From Lachnospiraceae bacterium (GTDB lineage: Bacteria > Bacillota > Clostridia > Lachnospirales > Lachnospiraceae), in NCBI GenBank assembly GCA_017615545.1, contig JAFZZY010000021.1, positions 1 through 58,490 of the forward strand: a stretch of DNA of 58,490 bases, read 5' to 3'. A program made the position numbers and the translations under genes. Positions within the stretch are counted from its first letter, which is position 1. Every line of letters begins with the position of its first letter. The notes beneath the pieces are model-generated. The model searched no databases. It was not told the origin of the DNA and saw only the letters and a program-made list of their open reading frames with translations. This document shows positions 27,147-35,600 of the stretch, one piece after another.

Positions 27147-27177
27147 TTGACTTTTCCCGTCAAATCAACTATATAAT
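27147..27177 (+). promoter_or_regulatory. Promoter for the amino-acid importer
   Basis: TTGACT (27147-27152) and TATAAT (27172-27177) with a 19-base spacer, longer than ideal, 50 bases before the first start codon. Confidence 0.55.
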
Positions 27178-27226
27178 AAAATGTATGGATCGATCCATGC
27201 AAAGGTTTAGAAGGAGGATCAGAGTT

Positions 27227-28018
27227 ATGAAAAAGATCACTTTAATGTTGCTTATCACAGTGCTTTGCGCAGTTGCATTGACCGCGTGCGGAGGTTCCAA
27301 GAAGGAGAATACCGTACATTCCATCGACGACCTGAACGGTAAGAAGATCGGCGTTCAGATCGGTACGACCGGAGATACGCTGGCCGGAGACATTGAGGGC
27401 GCGACTGTAGAAAAATACAACAAATATGCAGATGCCGTACAGGCCCTGAAGCAGGGTAAGATCGACGCAGTCATCGTCGACAGCGATACGGCCAATGTAT
27501 TCGTCAGCAAGAATAAAGACGTCGAGCTTTTGAGCGAAGGTTTTGCCGATGAGGAGTATGCCATCGCCATGCACCTCGACAACACCAAACTTCAGGAGGA
27601 GATCAACAAAGCGCTGTCTGATCTTAAGGCAGACGGAACCCTGAAGAAGATCAAAGATTACTATGACGGCGATAAGAGTGAAAACGCAGACGCAAAGCCT
27701 TACACCAAGGATGAAAGTGTCAGCAGAAACAAGGGAACCCTGATCATGGCTACCAACTCCGAATTTCCTCCCTATGAGTATATGGAGAGCGGCAGGATCG
27801 TCGGCTTTGACGTGGATATGATGAATGCCGTATGCGATAAGCTCGGATATGAACTGAAGATCGAGGATATGGCGTTTGATTCCATCATCGCTGCCGTTCA
27901 GTCCGGAAAGGCCGATGTAGGCGTAGCCGGCATGTCGGTAACGCCCGCCCGTCAGGAGAATGTACGTTTTTCCGATTCCTATACGGTGACGCATCTGGTC
28001 GTTATGGTCAGAAAATAA
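27227..28018 (+). CDS. Amino-acid ABC transporter substrate-binding lipoprotein
   Basis: 263 residues from an ATG preceded by AAGGAGG; an upstream in-frame ATG overlaps the promoter and was rejected. Lipobox VALTAC (Cys21). Family 3 solute-binding features include LNGKKIGVQIGTTGD, GKIDAVIVDSDTA and, later, IMATNSEFPPYEYMESG with VGFDVDMMNAV. Unusually, the IGVQIGTTGD lobe comes before the EFPPYEY lobe: family proteins begin with FPPF-E, so the two halves look circularly permuted. It supplies polar amino acids to the permease and ATPase that follow at 22 bases. Confidence 0.88.
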   Translation: MKKITLMLLITVLCAVALTACGGSKKENTVHSIDDLNGKKIGVQIGTTGDTLAGDIEGATVEKYNKYADAVQALKQGKIDAVIVDSDTANVFVSKNKDVELLSEGFADEEYAIAMHLDNTKLQEEINKALSDLKADGTLKKIKDYYDGDKSENADAKPYTKDESVSRNKGTLIMATNSEFPPYEYMESGRIVGFDVDMMNAVCDKLGYELKIEDMAFDSIIAAVQSGKADVGVAGMSVTPARQENVRFSDSYTVTHLVVMVRK

Positions 28019-28040
28019 TAATTTCCGGAGGAAATGCTTC

Positions 28041-28730
28041 GTGGACTTAATGGAAAGCATTAGACAAAACTTTATCGATGAGGACCGTTGGAAGTACCTG
28101 TTTGACGGCCTTTTGACCACGCTCCTGATCACGATCTTTGCCGTGCTGATCGGACTGGCCCTCGGTTTCCTGGTCGCTATCATCCGGTCCACCTACCTGA
28201 AGACCGGAAAGTTGAAGATCCTGAATTTCATCTGCAAGATCTATCTGGCCGTGATCCGCGGTACGCCTGTGGTCGTGCAGCTTTTGATCACGTATTTCGT
28301 CATCTTCGGAAGTGTGGACATCTCAAAGGGCCTGGTGGCGATCCTGGCCTTCGGCATCAACTCCGGCGCCTATGTCGCCGAGATCGTTCGAGGTGGCATC
28401 ATGTCCATCGATAACGGACAGTTCGAGGCCGGCCGCAGTCTGGGCCTCAACTATCGCCAGACCATGCAGCACATCATCATGCCGCAGGCTCTGAAGACGG
28501 TCCTGCCCGCATTGGCCAATGAAGCCATCGTACTTTTGAAGGAGACTTCCGTTGCCGGATATATCGCCATCGCAGACCTCACGAAGGGCGGAGACATCAT
28601 TCGTTCCCAAACGTTCTCGCCGTTCCTTCCGCTGATCTCGGTTGCGCTCATCTATCTGGTGATCGTTCTGTTCCTGACACATCTGACAGGAAAACTCGAA
28701 AGGAGGCTGGCGGCAAATGATCGACGTTAA
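28041..28730 (+). CDS. Amino-acid ABC transporter permease (HisM/GlnP family)
   Basis: 229 residues from GTG with GGAGG nine bases upstream. About five transmembrane segments. The HisMQ signature is present: the EAA loop [22 protein letters not shown], plus the preceding [11 protein letters not shown] and [12 protein letters not shown]. Its last 14 bases overlap the ATPase start. Confidence 0.93.
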   Translation: MDLMESIRQNFIDEDRWKYLFDGLLTTLLITIFAVLIGLALGFLVAIIRSTYLKTGKLKILNFICKIYLAVIRGTPVVVQLLITYFVIFGSVDISKGLVAILAFGINSGAYVAEIVRGGIMSIDNGQFEAGRSLGLNYRQTMQHIIMPQALKTVLPALANEAIVLLKETSVAGYIAIADLTKGGDIIRSQTFSPFLPLISVALIYLVIVLFLTHLTGKLERRLAANDRR

Positions 28731-29445
28731 AGGCCTGCGGAAATCCTTTGGAGATCAGGAAATACTCAAAGGGATCAACACGCATATCGAAAAAGGTGAG
28801 AAGATCGTCGTCATCGGACCGTCCGGCTCCGGTAAATCGACGTTCATCCGTTGCCTGAACCTGATGGAGGTCCCCACTGCGGGAACGATCACGTTCGATG
28901 GCTTGGATATCACGCATTTAAACAGCAAAGCGATCAACTATGTAAGACAGAGGATGGGCATGGTGTTCCAGCACTTCAACCTGTTCCCGCATCTTACGGT
29001 GAAGAAAAACATAACGATGGCCCCGGTCATGCTGGGCCTCATGTCGAAGGAAGAGGCGAGTCGCAAGGCCGACGAACTTCTGGAGCGCGTAGGTCTGCCG
29101 GATAAGGCCAATGATTATCCCAAGCAGCTTTCGGGCGGACAGAAGCAGCGTGTCGCCATCGCGCGTTCATTGGCCATGAACCCTGAGGTAATGCTTTTTG
29201 ACGAGCCGACTTCCGCGCTCGACCCCGAGATGGTCGGCGAGGTCCTGCAGCTCATGAAGCAGCTGGCCGAGGACGGCATGACCATGGTGGTGGTAACGCA
29301 TGAGATGGGCTTCGCACGCGAGGTCGCATCGAGAGTCCTGTTCATGGCGGACGGCAACATCCTGGAGGAGAACACGCCGGAGCAGTTCTTTGCGAACCCG
29401 CAAAACCAGCGCCTGAAGGATTTCCTTTCAAAAGTAATATCATAG
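28717..29445 (+). CDS. Amino-acid ABC transporter ATP-binding protein (GlnQ family)
   Basis: 242 residues. Walker [22 protein letters not shown] after the Q-loop, signature [16 protein letters not shown], Walker [20 protein letters not shown] and switch [12 protein letters not shown], all diagnostic of GlnQ/HisP-type polar amino-acid importers. The likely substrate (glutamine, cystine, arginine or another) cannot be fixed from sequence. Confidence 0.95.
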   Translation: MIDVKGLRKSFGDQEILKGINTHIEKGEKIVVIGPSGSGKSTFIRCLNLMEVPTAGTITFDGLDITHLNSKAINYVRQRMGMVFQHFNLFPHLTVKKNITMAPVMLGLMSKEEASRKADELLERVGLPDKANDYPKQLSGGQKQRVAIARSLAMNPEVMLFDEPTSALDPEMVGEVLQLMKQLAEDGMTMVVVTHEMGFAREVASRVLFMADGNILEENTPEQFFANPQNQRLKDFLSKVIS

Positions 29446-29452
29446 GATCTGA

Positions 29453-29488
29453 AAACGGGCAGGAGATACACCTGCCCGTTATTTTTTT
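29453..29488 (+). terminator. Intrinsic terminator of the amino-acid importer
   Basis: AACGGGCAGG pairs with CCTGCCCGTT around AGATACA, then A and seven T. Confidence 0.9.
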
Positions 29489-29499
29489 CGGAAAATGTA

Positions 29500-29528
29500 T
29501 TGACAGGGCGATTCGGCCGTGTTATACT
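29500..29528 (+). promoter_or_regulatory. Strong sigma-A promoter for the metal efflux genes
   Basis: TTGACA (29500-29505), 17-base spacer, TATACT (29523-29528): the best -35/-10 pair in the window. Confidence 0.85.
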
Positions 29529-29534
29529 ATCGAT

Positions 29535-29554
29535 AGTTAAACAAACGTTTAACT
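29535..29554 (+). promoter_or_regulatory. Palindromic operator at the transcription start of the metal efflux genes
   Basis: AGTTAAAC and GTTTAACT form a perfect 8+8 inverted repeat around AAAC, centred about 16 bases past the -10, i.e. over the start site. The position fits repression. Architecture and spacing resemble ArsR/SmtB-type sites, and an ArsR gene lies 4 kb away. Confidence 0.65.
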
Positions 29555-29593
29555 GTTATAACATGATCGACCTGATTTTGGAGGGCATAAGAT

Positions 29594-29812
29594 ATGAAAA
29601 AGATTTATAAGATCGAAGTGGATTGCGCTGCATGTGCACTGAAGATGGAGCAGGCGGCAAAGAAGGTCGAGGGCATCCTGGACGCTTCGGTATCGTTTGT
29701 TACCCAGAAGATGCATGTGGAGTTTGATGAGAGCGCACAGCCGGAGAAAGTTATGCCGAAGGTTTTGAAGGCTTGCCGTAAGGTAGAGCCGGACTGCGAG
29801 ATCGAATTCTGA
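29594..29812 (+). CDS. Free-standing HMA-domain protein (metallochaperone-like)
   Basis: 72 residues, a single heavy-metal-associated (ferredoxin-like) domain. The metal loop is VDCAACALKMEQ, a C-x-x-C pair (Cys11 and Cys14) as in CopZ or the N-terminal domains of ZntA/CadA. It closes with VEPDCEIEF. In many P-type ATPases this domain is part of the transporter; here it is separate, 22 bases upstream, and probably passes the ion to it. The D-C-A-A-C form is closer to zinc/cadmium ATPase domains than to the M-x-C-x-x-C of copper chaperones. Confidence 0.85.
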   Translation: MKKIYKIEVDCAACALKMEQAAKKVEGILDASVSFVTQKMHVEFDESAQPEKVMPKVLKACRKVEPDCEIEF

Positions 29813-29834
29813 GTATTTCGGACAGGGGTTGCCT

Positions 29835-31748
29835 ATGAAACGTAAGCAGAAGAAACTGTTATATAGGATCATCATCGCGGGCATCCTGTTTGCGATCCTG
29901 ATGGTCTGCGAGCATGGACCGGAGAGTATCTCCGCGTGGACCGAGAATAAATGGCTGTTTGCAGCCCTGTGTCTGGTCCCGTACCTGATCGTGGGTTACG
30001 ACGTGCTGCGTAAGGCGGTGCTCGGCATCATCAATGGCCAGGTGCTGGATGAGAACTTCCTGATGACCGTGGCGACAGTCGGAGCATTTGCCCTGGGAGA
30101 CTTCATCGAGGCGGTCGCCGTGCTTTTGTTTTACCAGATCGGCGAACTGTTCCAGCAGCTCGCGACGGCGAAGAGCCGCAAGAGCATCGCGGATCTCATG
30201 GACATCCGCCCGGACAGCGCGAACCTGGAGGCAGAGGACGGCACGATCGAAACGGTCGACCCGTCCGAGGTGCCCGTCGGCAGCATCGTTGTGGTGCGTC
30301 CCGGCGAGAAGGTCCCCATGGACGGCGTGGTCATAAGCGGCACATCGTCGCTGAACACGGCGGCCCTGACCGGCGAAAGCATGCCGCGTGACGTGGCCGA
30401 AGGCGACGACATCATCAGCGGCTGCGTGAACCTCACGGGCACGCTGCGGATCCGCACGACGAAAGACTTCGGCGAGTCCACGGTCTCGAAGATCCTGGAA
30501 CTCGTGGAGCATTCCGGAACCAAGAAATCCAAATCGGAGCGGTTTATTACCCGCTTCGCGCAAGTATACACCCCGGCGGTCTGCCTGGCGGCTCTGCTGT
30601 TGGCCTTCGTGCCGCCGGTCATCTCGCTCCTGATCGGGCACGAAGCCCTTTGGGGTGAGTGGATCGGCCGTGGCCTGACTTTCCTCGTTATCAGCTGCCC
30701 CTGCGCCCTGGTCATCTCGATCCCGCTCGGTTTCTTCGGCGGAATCGGTTGCGCATCGCGTTGCGGCATCCTGGTGAAGGGCTCCGACTACCTGGAGCGT
30801 CTGGCGGCGCTGACTACGCTGGTCATGGATAAGACAGGCACGCTGACCCGCGGCCAGTTCGCCGTACACGAGGTGAAGGCGGTGAACGGCGACCCGCAGC
30901 AGGTTCTGTACTACGCGGCCTGCGCGGAGAAAGACTCCAACCACCCGATCGCGCTGTGCATCAAAAATGCGTGCGGCGCGGATGTTTCCGCGGTGGAGAC
31001 GAACATCACGGAACGCGGCGGTTTCGGCCTGTACGGAACGCTGGCGGACGGTACGAAGATCGCGGTGGGCAATGCCCGCCTGATGAATGAACAGAATATC
31101 ACCGGATTTGCCGAGCTGTCCCATGAGGAGGCAGGCGCGCAGACGGTGGTCTATGTGGCGAAAGACGGAGCGTTTTTCGGCACGATATTGATCGAGGACC
31201 CGCTGAAGGAGACGGCGCCGGAGGCTCTCGCAAAACTGAAGGCGGCTGGCATCGACCGCATGGTCATGCTCACCGGCGACGGCGAGAAGGCGGCGCACGC
31301 GGTAGCGGAGCGCTTGGGCGGTATCGAATACTATGCAGGCCTGCTGCCGGAAGATAAGGTGCGCCGCGTCGAAGAATTGATCGGCGATCAGGATGCCCCG
31401 GTCGGCTTCGTCGGCGACGGTATCAACGACGCGCCGGTACTGGCCCGCTCGTATGTCGGGATCGCCATGGGCGCCATGGGAAGCGACGCTGCCATCGAGG
31501 CCGCGGACGTCGTTCTGATGGACGACGATCCCATGAAGATCGCATTGACCCGCAAGATTTCGTTAAAGACCTTGCGCATTGTCCGCGAAAATGTTATATT
31601 TGCTCTGGGCGTTAAGGGGCTGTGCCTGCTGCTCGGAGCGCTGGGACTGGCCGGCATGTGGCTCGCGGTATTCGCGGATGTCGGCGTTATGGTTCTGGCG
31701 GTGCTGAATTCCATGCGTGCACTCAAAGCGCCCAAAGAAGACGCGTAA
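29835..31748 (+). CDS. Heavy-metal P1B-type ATPase (Zn/Cd/Pb type)
   Basis: 637 residues; exports divalent metal using ATP. It has no N-terminal HMA domain. Eight membrane segments are expected. TGES actuator motif, the metal site CPCALV (Cys288, Cys290) in helix 6, phosphorylation site DKTGT (Asp332), SNHP-type HP motif and VGDGINDAPVLA are intact. The last helix carries VFADVGVMVLAVLNSMR, with the Asp after A-x-x used by P1B-2 zinc/cadmium/lead pumps. The start is set at ATG 29835 (AGGGG upstream); a TTG six bases earlier is possible. Confidence 0.93.
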   Translation: MKRKQKKLLYRIIIAGILFAILMVCEHGPESISAWTENKWLFAALCLVPYLIVGYDVLRKAVLGIINGQVLDENFLMTVATVGAFALGDFIEAVAVLLFYQIGELFQQLATAKSRKSIADLMDIRPDSANLEAEDGTIETVDPSEVPVGSIVVVRPGEKVPMDGVVISGTSSLNTAALTGESMPRDVAEGDDIISGCVNLTGTLRIRTTKDFGESTVSKILELVEHSGTKKSKSERFITRFAQVYTPAVCLAALLLAFVPPVISLLIGHEALWGEWIGRGLTFLVISCPCALVISIPLGFFGGIGCASRCGILVKGSDYLERLAALTTLVMDKTGTLTRGQFAVHEVKAVNGDPQQVLYYAACAEKDSNHPIALCIKNACGADVSAVETNITERGGFGLYGTLADGTKIAVGNARLMNEQNITGFAELSHEEAGAQTVVYVAKDGAFFGTILIEDPLKETAPEALAKLKAAGIDRMVMLTGDGEKAAHAVAERLGGIEYYAGLLPEDKVRRVEELIGDQDAPVGFVGDGINDAPVLARSYVGIAMGAMGSDAAIEAADVVLMDDDPMKIALTRKISLKTLRIVRENVIFALGVKGLCLLLGALGLAGMWLAVFADVGVMVLAVLNSMRALKAPKEDA

Positions 31749-31778
31749 GGGAAGCTTACGCCGCGACAGGGGAGTGTC

Positions 31779-32753
31779 ATGGGTTCGGATCTGTTATTCA
31801 GTTTAAATACGACCATGCCGGTGTTTCTGGTCATGGTCATCGGATATATGCTGGGAAGGGCTCGCGTCTTGACAAAAGAGTTTTGCAAGACCGCGGATTG
31901 GGTGGTGTTCCACCTGGCCCTTCCCTGCATGCTGTTTTTGGATATTGCTAAGATCGATCTTTCGAAGGAGTTCGACGTTTCGTACGTGCTCTTTTGCGCG
32001 GGGGCGACGGTCACGGCTATTCTGACTTTGTGGCTGCTGGCGGCGATCTTCATGAAGGATAAGACGATCATTGGCGAATTCGTGCAGGCGAGCTACCGCA
32101 GCAGCGCGGCCATCCTGGGGACGACGTACATCATCAACATGTACGGCGACACCGGCATGGCGCCGCTCATGATCATCGGCAGCGTGCCCCTGTTTAATAT
32201 GTTCGCGGTCGTCATCCTGACATTTACCGCGCCGAAAACCGGCGGGGTGGAAAGCACTGAGGCTTCCGAAAACCGGTCGAAAGTCTTTACCGACGCTTTG
32301 ATCGGCATCGCAAAGAACCCGATCATCCACGGCATCCTCCTCGGCATGCTCTACCATCTGGTACCATTCGACCTGCCGACGATCGCCGAGAAGACCTTAA
32401 GTAATCTGGGCAATCTGACCGCGCCCTTAGCGTTGCTTTCCATCGGCGCGACATTCGAAGGCGCCGCCGCCATCCGGCGGATCCGACCGACCCTCCTGGC
32501 TTCATTTATCAAACTGTTCGTGCTGGTTGGCATCTTCATCCCAATCGCTGTCTGGTTTGGCTTTCGCGGGGCGAAACTCGTTGCCCTCCTGATCATGCTT
32601 GGCAGCCCGACGACCGCCACCAGCTACATCATGGCGAAAAACATGGGGCACGAAGGCGTTGTATCCTCCGGCAGCATCGCCGCGACGACACTGCTCTCGT
32701 CATTTTCCCTGACGTTATGGGTGTTTGTCCTGAAGAGTATGGAATTGATCTGA
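31779..32753 (+). CDS. AEC-family transporter (auxin efflux carrier fold)
   Basis: 324 residues with about ten transmembrane segments in two five-helix halves, opening with TTMPVFLVMVIGYMLGR. Family members export organic acids such as malate or malonate, or are uncharacterised. GGGGAGTG lies upstream. It follows the metal ATPase by 30 bases without a visible terminator and may share its transcript, although a functional link to metal is not obvious. Confidence 0.9.
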   Translation: MGSDLLFSLNTTMPVFLVMVIGYMLGRARVLTKEFCKTADWVVFHLALPCMLFLDIAKIDLSKEFDVSYVLFCAGATVTAILTLWLLAAIFMKDKTIIGEFVQASYRSSAAILGTTYIINMYGDTGMAPLMIIGSVPLFNMFAVVILTFTAPKTGGVESTEASENRSKVFTDALIGIAKNPIIHGILLGMLYHLVPFDLPTIAEKTLSNLGNLTAPLALLSIGATFEGAAAIRRIRPTLLASFIKLFVLVGIFIPIAVWFGFRGAKLVALLIMLGSPTTATSYIMAKNMGHEGVVSSGSIAATTLLSSFSLTLWVFVLKSMELI

Positions 32754-32772
32754 GAAAAGTTTTCTTTTACTG

Positions 32773-32800
32773 TTGACAAACGCGTCTTTTTTGATATATT
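32773..32800 (+). promoter_or_regulatory. Promoter with extended -10 for a lipoprotein gene
   Basis: TTGACA (32773-32778), 16-base spacer, TATATT (32795-32800) preceded by TGA, which makes an extended -10. Confidence 0.75.
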
Positions 32801-32893
32801 AAATGTAAGGACAGCTTTGTGAAAAAATGGTTTACAGCAGAGAAAAATTCAGACCCATGACAGGGTGAAACGCAGAGAAAGCGGGGGCTTCGC

Positions 32894-33535
32894 ATGAAAA
32901 AAGAACGAATCACATTGCGTTTGTTTTTGTTGGTATTGATGTTGGCCTCTTTGTGCGTGGTTTCCGGGTGCAAAAAGGCGGATAAAAATGATGATCTATC
33001 GAACATAGAAGTTGTAAGGATGGAAGCGAACTGGATCAGTCCGCCGTCGCTGGACTTTCTGGAACAGGACTCGCAGGCCTTAATCATAGGTAAGGTCGTT
33101 GAGAGAGAAGAACCCGATTCGACGAAAGCCGGGGAAGATCATCGGACCTATTATAAGGTGAAAGTAAAAAAAGTCCTGAATGGTACACTGGAAAACAATG
33201 AATCGGAGATCCGCGTGCATCAGATGTGGTGGTTATCCAAGTCTGAGGATGGGGTCGAACGGGTATACACCATGTCCAACATGAAACCGTTGAAAGTCGG
33301 CGACACCTGGTTGTTCTTTGTAAAATACGGAGCCTCACTGGATGCATATCAGATCTTTGGTGACCAAAATGGCTGCTGGCCGTTAGCCGATCCGAAATTG
33401 GTTAAGCTGCTCGAAACAAAGATGACCCTCCCGACGGAGGAAGTGGCAGCGTACTGGAGAACTTATGATAACGATTTTAAATTGCCGATCTACTACGAGA
33501 TTTTAGAGAAATACGGAGATCAGATCAAACCATGA
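32894..33535 (+). CDS. Hypothetical lipoprotein
   Basis: 213 residues. A signal peptide with lipobox VVSGC (Cys26) is followed by a charged linker. The mature part has a beta-rich segment ALIIGKVVEREEP ... YYKVKVKKVLNG ... LKVGDTWLFFVKYG, reminiscent of small OB- or beta-barrel-type domains found in clostridial lipoproteins. I recognise no catalytic motif and assign no function. It is monocistronic, between its own promoter and a terminator shared with arsR. Confidence 0.75.
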   Translation: MKKERITLRLFLLVLMLASLCVVSGCKKADKNDDLSNIEVVRMEANWISPPSLDFLEQDSQALIIGKVVEREEPDSTKAGEDHRTYYKVKVKKVLNGTLENNESEIRVHQMWWLSKSEDGVERVYTMSNMKPLKVGDTWLFFVKYGASLDAYQIFGDQNGCWPLADPKLVKLLETKMTLPTEEVAAYWRTYDNDFKLPIYYEILEKYGDQIKP

Positions 33536-33568
33536 CCCGCGATCTATTTTGAGTTGTTAAGAATCAAC

Positions 33569-33613
33569 CCGCCGGGGACAATGCGGTGCATTGCCCTCGG
33601 CGGTCTTGTGTTT
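33569..33613. terminator. Terminator between the lipoprotein and arsR
   Basis: CCGCCG (33569-33574) pairs with CGGCGG (33598-33603), and CAATG with CATTG inside, followed by TCTTGTGTTT. The genes converge, so it may act on both. Confidence 0.7.
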
Positions 33614-33619
33614 ATGTCG

Positions 33620-34006
33620 TTATGCTTTCTTTCCGTGGGTGATGTCGAACATGGCGTCGATCATTTTGTGGAGTAGGAGTGCCTTCGGCGTGTCTGCCAG
33701 GCGGTAGTAGATTTCTTTGCCGGCGCGGCGGTTGGTGATCAGGCCGGTCTGGCGCAAGGAGCGCAGATGGTGCGAAACGGCCGGCGCGCTCATGTCGATG
33801 AAAACGGCGATGTTGGAAACACATTCCTCGCTGTGCGCGAGCAGCCACAGGATCTTCAGACGCGTGCTGTCGCAAAGCTGGCCGAAGGTGTCTGCAGCTT
33901 CGATAAATGCCATCTCAGAGGGGCGGTGTTCCAAAAGTTCTTTGGTCTCTGCCGGGTGCTCGTGATCGTGGAGTGTTCCCAAACTTTCAGCGGTAAAATG
34001 TTCCAT
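33620..34006 (-). CDS. ArsR/SmtB-family metal-responsive repressor
   Basis: 128 residues. The winged helix is clear: LCDSTRLKILWLLAHSEECVSNIAVFI, the recognition helix DMSAPAVSHHLRSLRQTGLI and the wing NRRAGKEIYYRL. The N-terminus carries HDHEHPAE and the C-terminus MIDAMFDITHGKKA, giving His/Asp/Glu clusters able to bind zinc, nickel or cobalt, though the exact D-x-H pair of the SmtB alpha-5 site is not kept (D-T-P here). The E-C-V-S-N segment keeps one of the two ArsR-type cysteines. The true start is ATG at 34006 with AAGGAAG upstream; the reading frame stays open far upstream on the minus strand but only as a shadow of clpX. Its target may be the metal ATPase operon. Confidence 0.88.
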   Translation of the reverse strand: MEHFTAESLGTLHDHEHPAETKELLEHRPSEMAFIEAADTFGQLCDSTRLKILWLLAHSEECVSNIAVFIDMSAPAVSHHLRSLRQTGLITNRRAGKEIYYRLADTPKALLLHKMIDAMFDITHGKKA

Positions 34007-34028
34007 AAGCCTTCCTTTCGTAATTAAG

Positions 34029-34038
34029 TGATTAATCA
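34029..34038. promoter_or_regulatory. Palindrome in the arsR leader, possible autoregulatory site
   Basis: TGATTAATCA is a perfect palindrome set in AT-rich sequence between the arsR -10 and its start codon, where ArsR-type repressors commonly bind. Confidence 0.5.
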
Positions 34039-34054
34039 AGTAAAACTTTAAATA

Positions 34055-34083
34055 ATCATAGCACTCTTTGCGGAAAATGTCAA
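34055..34083 (-). promoter_or_regulatory. Sigma-A promoter for arsR
   Basis: Minus strand: TTGACA (34083-34078), 17-base spacer, TATGAT (34060-34055). It lies back to back with the clpX promoter, the -35 boxes only seven bases apart. Confidence 0.8.
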
Positions 34084-34090
34084 AGCGGGA

Positions 34091-34119
34091 TTGAAAAAGC
34101 GGAGAAAGTAGGATATAAT
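34091..34119 (+). promoter_or_regulatory. Sigma-A promoter for clpX
   Basis: TTGAAA (34091-34096), 17-base spacer, TATAAT (34114-34119), 49 bases before the clpX start. Confidence 0.8.
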
Positions 34120-34168
34120 CGTAGGGTGGAAAGGATGCGTTTGTGTGCGTAATTGAAAGGAACATCAT

Positions 34169-35599
34169 ATGGCTGATAAGATAAAGGATTCCGAGCAGAA
34201 TTCGGAAGAGAAAAAGGATAAAAAAGATAATAACGACGGAAAACTCCGTTACTGTTTTTCCTGTCGCAGGACGGAGGATCAGACGGGGCCTCTGATCGAG
34301 ATCCCGGGCGGGTTCTCCATTTGCCGCGACTGCATGCAGAAGACCATGGATCTGATGAAGGACAATGACTTCACGAAGATCGGTTTTCCGCCCAATGTGG
34401 TCTTCGGTTCGCAGTACAGCAGTTTTACCGATTTCATGAATGAGATCAGCGGCGTCAGTGAGCCGGAAGAGATCGGGAAACTGAAGCCGAAGAAGAAAAA
34501 GAAGAAAGAAAAGACGGAAGAAGAGGCGCCGCCTCTGACCATAAAGAATGTGCCGCCGCCGCATAAGATCAAAGCGCAGCTGGACGAATATGTCATCGGC
34601 CAGGATCATGCGAAGAAGGTGATCTCGGTCGCGGTCTACAACCACTATAAGCGTGTGCTCTCCGAGGAGCAGGGCGACATCGAGATCCAGAAATCGAACA
34701 TGCTGATGATCGGGCCGACCGGCTGCGGCAAAACGTATCTGGTGAAGACGCTCGCGAAGTTGCTTCGCGTGCCGCTTGCGATCGCGGATGCGACCTCCCT
34801 GACCGAGGCGGGCTACATCGGCGACGATATCGAGTCCGTGCTCAGTAAGCTTTTGGCGGCCGCCGACGGCGACGTCGAGAAGGCAGAGCATGGCATCGTG
34901 TTCATCGATGAGATCGATAAGATCGCGAAGAAGAAGAATACCAACAGCCGCGATGTCAGCGGCGAGGCCGTTCAGCAGGGCCTGCTGAAGCTGCTGGAGG
35001 GCGCGACGGTCGAGGTGCCGGTGGGCGCCATGAGTAAGAATGCCATGGTACCGCTGACCACCATGGATACGTCGAATATCCTGTTTATCTGCGGGGGCGC
35101 ATTTCCCGATCTCGAAGAGATCATCAAGAGCCGCCTGCTGCATAATTCCACCATGGGCTTCCAGGGCGAGCTGAAGGATCGCTACGACAACGATCCCCAT
35201 CTGATGAGTCACGTGGAAAATGAGGACCTGCGGGAGTTCGGTATGATCCCGGAATTCCTGGGCCGACTGCCGGTAGTATTTACGCTTGACGGCCTGTCAA
35301 AGGAGGCGCTGATTTCGATCCTGAAGGAGCCGAAGAATGCGATCCTGAAGCAGTATCATCGTCTGTTCGAGATCGACAGCGTGAACCTGAAGTTCTCCGA
35401 CGACGCGCTGGAACTGATCGCGGAACGCGCGCTGAAGAAGAATACCGGAGCGCGTGCACTGCGCGCCATCATCGAGGATTTCATGCTCGACATCATGTAC
35501 GAGATCCCGAAAGATCCGAACATCGGTGAAGTCACGATCACACGTGCGTACATCGAAGGAACCGGCGGACCCGAGATCCGTATGAGGGGCACAGAGTGA
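34169..35599 (+). CDS. clpX: ATP-dependent Clp protease ATP-binding subunit ClpX
   Basis: 476 residues; the AAA+ unfoldase that feeds ClpP. The N-terminal zinc-binding domain is CFSC ... CRDC (residues ~30-55). The AAA+ core has Walker A GPTGCGKT, pore loop GYIGDD (GYVGED in most), Walker B IVFIDEID, the arginine-rich RDVSGEAVQQGLLKLLEG segment and sensor GRLPVVF. The ClpP-docking loop reads MGF in place of IGF. It is ~50 residues longer than typical ClpX through an N-terminal charged extension and a Lys/Glu-rich linker (PKKKKKKEKTEEEA) between the zinc domain and AAA+ core. clpP is not adjacent. Whether it is the main ClpX or a second copy cannot be told from this window. Confidence 0.92.
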   Translation: MADKIKDSEQNSEEKKDKKDNNDGKLRYCFSCRRTEDQTGPLIEIPGGFSICRDCMQKTMDLMKDNDFTKIGFPPNVVFGSQYSSFTDFMNEISGVSEPEEIGKLKPKKKKKKEKTEEEAPPLTIKNVPPPHKIKAQLDEYVIGQDHAKKVISVAVYNHYKRVLSEEQGDIEIQKSNMLMIGPTGCGKTYLVKTLAKLLRVPLAIADATSLTEAGYIGDDIESVLSKLLAAADGDVEKAEHGIVFIDEIDKIAKKKNTNSRDVSGEAVQQGLLKLLEGATVEVPVGAMSKNAMVPLTTMDTSNILFICGGAFPDLEEIIKSRLLHNSTMGFQGELKDRYDNDPHLMSHVENEDLREFGMIPEFLGRLPVVFTLDGLSKEALISILKEPKNAILKQYHRLFEIDSVNLKFSDDALELIAERALKKNTGARALRAIIEDFMLDIMYEIPKDPNIGEVTITRAYIEGTGGPEIRMRGTE

Positions 35600-35600
35600 A

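Noticed and set aside
27134..27226. Longer N-terminus for the amino-acid binding protein
   Set aside because: It would overlap the promoter and precede the signal peptide; ATG 27227 has AAGGAGG.
29859..31298. Long minus-strand reading frame opposite the P-type ATPase
   Set aside because: Arg/His/Asp-rich composition typical of an antisense shadow in GC-rich genes; the plus strand is an intact ATPase.
34007..35212. N-terminal extension of ArsR to ~530 residues
   Set aside because: The minus frame stays open opposite clpX, but promoter, ribosome site and family length all place the start at 34006.
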